A stretch of 15,711 bases of DNA from contig JAEWBW010000581.1 in NCBI GenBank assembly GCA_023390955.1, forward strand, positions 1 through 15,711, in the 5' to 3' direction. The stretch comes from Pseudomonadota bacterium (GTDB lineage Bacteria > Pseudomonadota > Alphaproteobacteria > Rhizobiales > Xanthobacteraceae). Under the pieces are notes generated by a model. The model saw only the letters and a list, made by a program, of their open reading frames with translations, was not told where the DNA came from and made no database searches. Position numbers and translations under genes: made by a program. Shown here in pieces: positions 14,413 through 15,711 of the stretch. How positions within the stretch are numbered: the stretch's first letter is position 1; each line of letters opens with the position of its first letter.

Positions 14413-14437
14413 GCGCGGCTTACGGCCAGCCCCGCGC
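14413..14437 (+). terminator. Hairpin between the transglycosylase gene and flgE
   Basis: GCGCGGCT (14413-14420) pairs with AGCC and GCGC (14428-14431, 14434-14437), leaving a bulged CC, across a 7-nt loop. No T-run follows. It might be a weak terminator or an mRNA processing site upstream of flgE; the flgE ribosome-binding site AAGGAG follows at 14473-14478. Confidence 0.3.
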
Positions 14438-14486
14438 AAGCAAGTGCGGTCATCCTGACTGCAAGAATACTGAAGGAGCCTGACTT

Positions 14487-15710
14487 ATGAGCCTGTATGG
14501 TGTGATGCGCACCGGCGTTTCCGGTATGAACGCGCAATCCAACAAGCTGTCGACGGTGTCGGACAACATCGCCAACGTCAACACCACCGGCTACAAGCGG
14601 GCTTCGACCGAGTTCTCGTCGCTGATCCTGAAGAGCGGCTCCGGCAATTACGATTCCGGCGCGATCGAGACCCAGGTCCGCTACGCCATCACCGATCCCG
14701 GCCATGTCCAGTTCACGACGTCGACGACGGATCTCGCCGTGCACGGCAACGGTTTCTTTGTCGTCTCCGACACCTCCGGCAATAATTTCCTGACCCGTGC
14801 GGGCGCCTTCGTGCCCGACAGCAACGGCAATCTCGTCAACGCCGCCGGCTTCCAGCTGATGGGCTACAACATCCAGAACGGACCGCCGGCCGTCGTCGCC
14901 AACGGCTTCAGCGGTCTGCAGATCGTCAACGTCAACCAGATGACGCTGAAGGCACAGCCCTCGACCCTCGCAACCGTCAGCGCCAACCTCGATCCCAGCG
15001 CGGCGATCATCGCGGGTCCCGCTAGCCCGACGGCGTACACCTCGAAGACCTCGCTGGTCACCTACGACAACATCGGCAACGAAGTTAAGCTCGACATCTA
15101 CATCGCCAAGACCGCGGCGGATACCTGGGACATCCAGACCTACGACTCGGCCACGGGAACGCCGCTTGCCGGCGGCGGCAACGTCTTCACCTTCGACACG
15201 ACGGCGACCGGCAAGGGCGTCCTTGCGGCTGCGAGCCCGACCTCGCTCACCGTCACCGTGCCCGGCGGCTCGCCCTTCACGATGAACATGGCGGCCATGA
15301 CGCAGGTCGCGTCCGCCTTCGACTTCAAGGCGACCGTCGACGGCAACGCGCCGTCCGCGATCGAGAAGATCGATATCGACGCGTCCGGGATGGTCACGGC
15401 GATCTTCCAGAACGGCACCAAGATGGCGACCTACCAGATTGCGCTCGCCAACGTCGCCGGTCCCGACAACCTCACGCCCGAAGTCGGCAACGTCTACTCC
15501 CCGAGCATGGCCTCCGGAAACGTGCAGATCGGCTTCGCCGGCCGCGGCGGTCTCGGCACCATCCAGTCCGGTGCGCTGGAGGAATCGAACGTCGACCTCG
15601 CCGGCGAGCTGACCTCGATGATCGAAGCGCAGCGCGGCTTCACGGCGAACTCGAAATCCTTCCAGACCGGTTCGGACCTGCTGGACGTCGTCGTCAACCT
15701 GAAGCGCTGA
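14487..15710 (+). CDS. flgE: Flagellar hook protein FlgE
   Basis: FlgE subunits form the hook, the flexible joint between rod and filament. The 407-residue protein is complete and typical in length. The N-terminal D0 segment has the hook/rod signature (SDNIANVNTTGYKRASTEF, about 24-42). The C-terminal D0 helix has ESNVDLAGELTSMIEAQRGF (about 371-390), then TANSKSFQTGSDLLDVVVNLKR. The middle contains the FlgE-specific D1/D2 region with a 'VTYDNIGNEVKLDIYIAKT' strand block near residue 191, which separates it from FlgG and FlgF. It has a strong ribosome-binding site (AAGGAG, 8 nt spacing) and an 85-nt gap upstream, so it may begin its own transcript. The hook-associated genes flgK and flgL usually follow. 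Confidence 0.96.
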   Translation: MSLYGVMRTGVSGMNAQSNKLSTVSDNIANVNTTGYKRASTEFSSLILKSGSGNYDSGAIETQVRYAITDPGHVQFTTSTTDLAVHGNGFFVVSDTSGNNFLTRAGAFVPDSNGNLVNAAGFQLMGYNIQNGPPAVVANGFSGLQIVNVNQMTLKAQPSTLATVSANLDPSAAIIAGPASPTAYTSKTSLVTYDNIGNEVKLDIYIAKTAADTWDIQTYDSATGTPLAGGGNVFTFDTTATGKGVLAAASPTSLTVTVPGGSPFTMNMAAMTQVASAFDFKATVDGNAPSAIEKIDIDASGMVTAIFQNGTKMATYQIALANVAGPDNLTPEVGNVYSPSMASGNVQIGFAGRGGLGTIQSGALEESNVDLAGELTSMIEAQRGFTANSKSFQTGSDLLDVVVNLKR

Positions 15711-15711
15711 A

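Noticed and set aside
1..15711. CRISPR array, tRNA/rRNA genes, insertion sequences, phage or defence genes
   Set aside because: No regularly spaced repeats, tRNA-like cloverleafs, transposase motifs or terminal inverted repeats were seen. The window is almost fully occupied by intact flagellar genes on one strand.

Overview
The window is one continuous plus-strand block of flagellar genes from a G+C-rich alphaproteobacterium. It carries the rhizobial (Hyphomicrobiales) motility set: motE lies between flgI and flgH, motB-motC-motD(fliK) form one run, and the flagellins are short (about 300 residues). Bradyrhizobium is the best guess. There, flagellins of this size belong to the thin lateral flagellum (LafA type), whereas the subpolar flagellin is much larger. 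The species and the lateral assignment are inferences from protein recognition; no database search was run.

Layout: (1) 1-5125, distal rod, rings and export: the last codons of what is probably fliE, then flgG, flgA, flgI, motE, flgH, fliL, fliP. (2) 5126-7531, two tandem flagellin genes (lafA1, lafA2), each with its own leader and each followed by a hairpin. (3) 7532-13866, basal-body MS ring and motor: fliF, a fliH-like gene, motB, motC, fliK (formerly motD). (4) 13817-15710, a small exported lytic transglycosylase that overlaps the fliK end, then the hook gene flgE. Six adjacent gene pairs overlap by exactly 4 nt (ATGA or GTGA), which indicates tight translational coupling.

Together the genes cover much of a flagellum: MS ring (FliF), export (FliP, FliH-like), distal rod (FlgG), P and L rings (FlgI, FlgH, with chaperone FlgA), cell-wall opening (transglycosylase), hook (FlgE) with its length control (FliK), filament (LafA1, LafA2), and the stator side (MotB, MotC, MotE, FliL). 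Absent here and expected in flanking DNA: motA, the switch genes fliG/M/N, fliI, flhA/B, flgK/L, flaF and flbT.

No exotic system is visible. The signal most worth following is in RNA. Both flagellin leaders share a 51-nt block (47 identical positions) and two invariant stems. The second stem pairs the Shine-Dalgarno region of each flagellin with an upstream ATGTCCC element, while the loop between its arms has diverged. This looks like a translational switch and is a plausible target for the flagellin mRNA regulators FlbT/FlaF. No gene-free stretch exceeds 300 bases; the three longest (5126-5362, 6275-6556, 7475-7751) are described as features.
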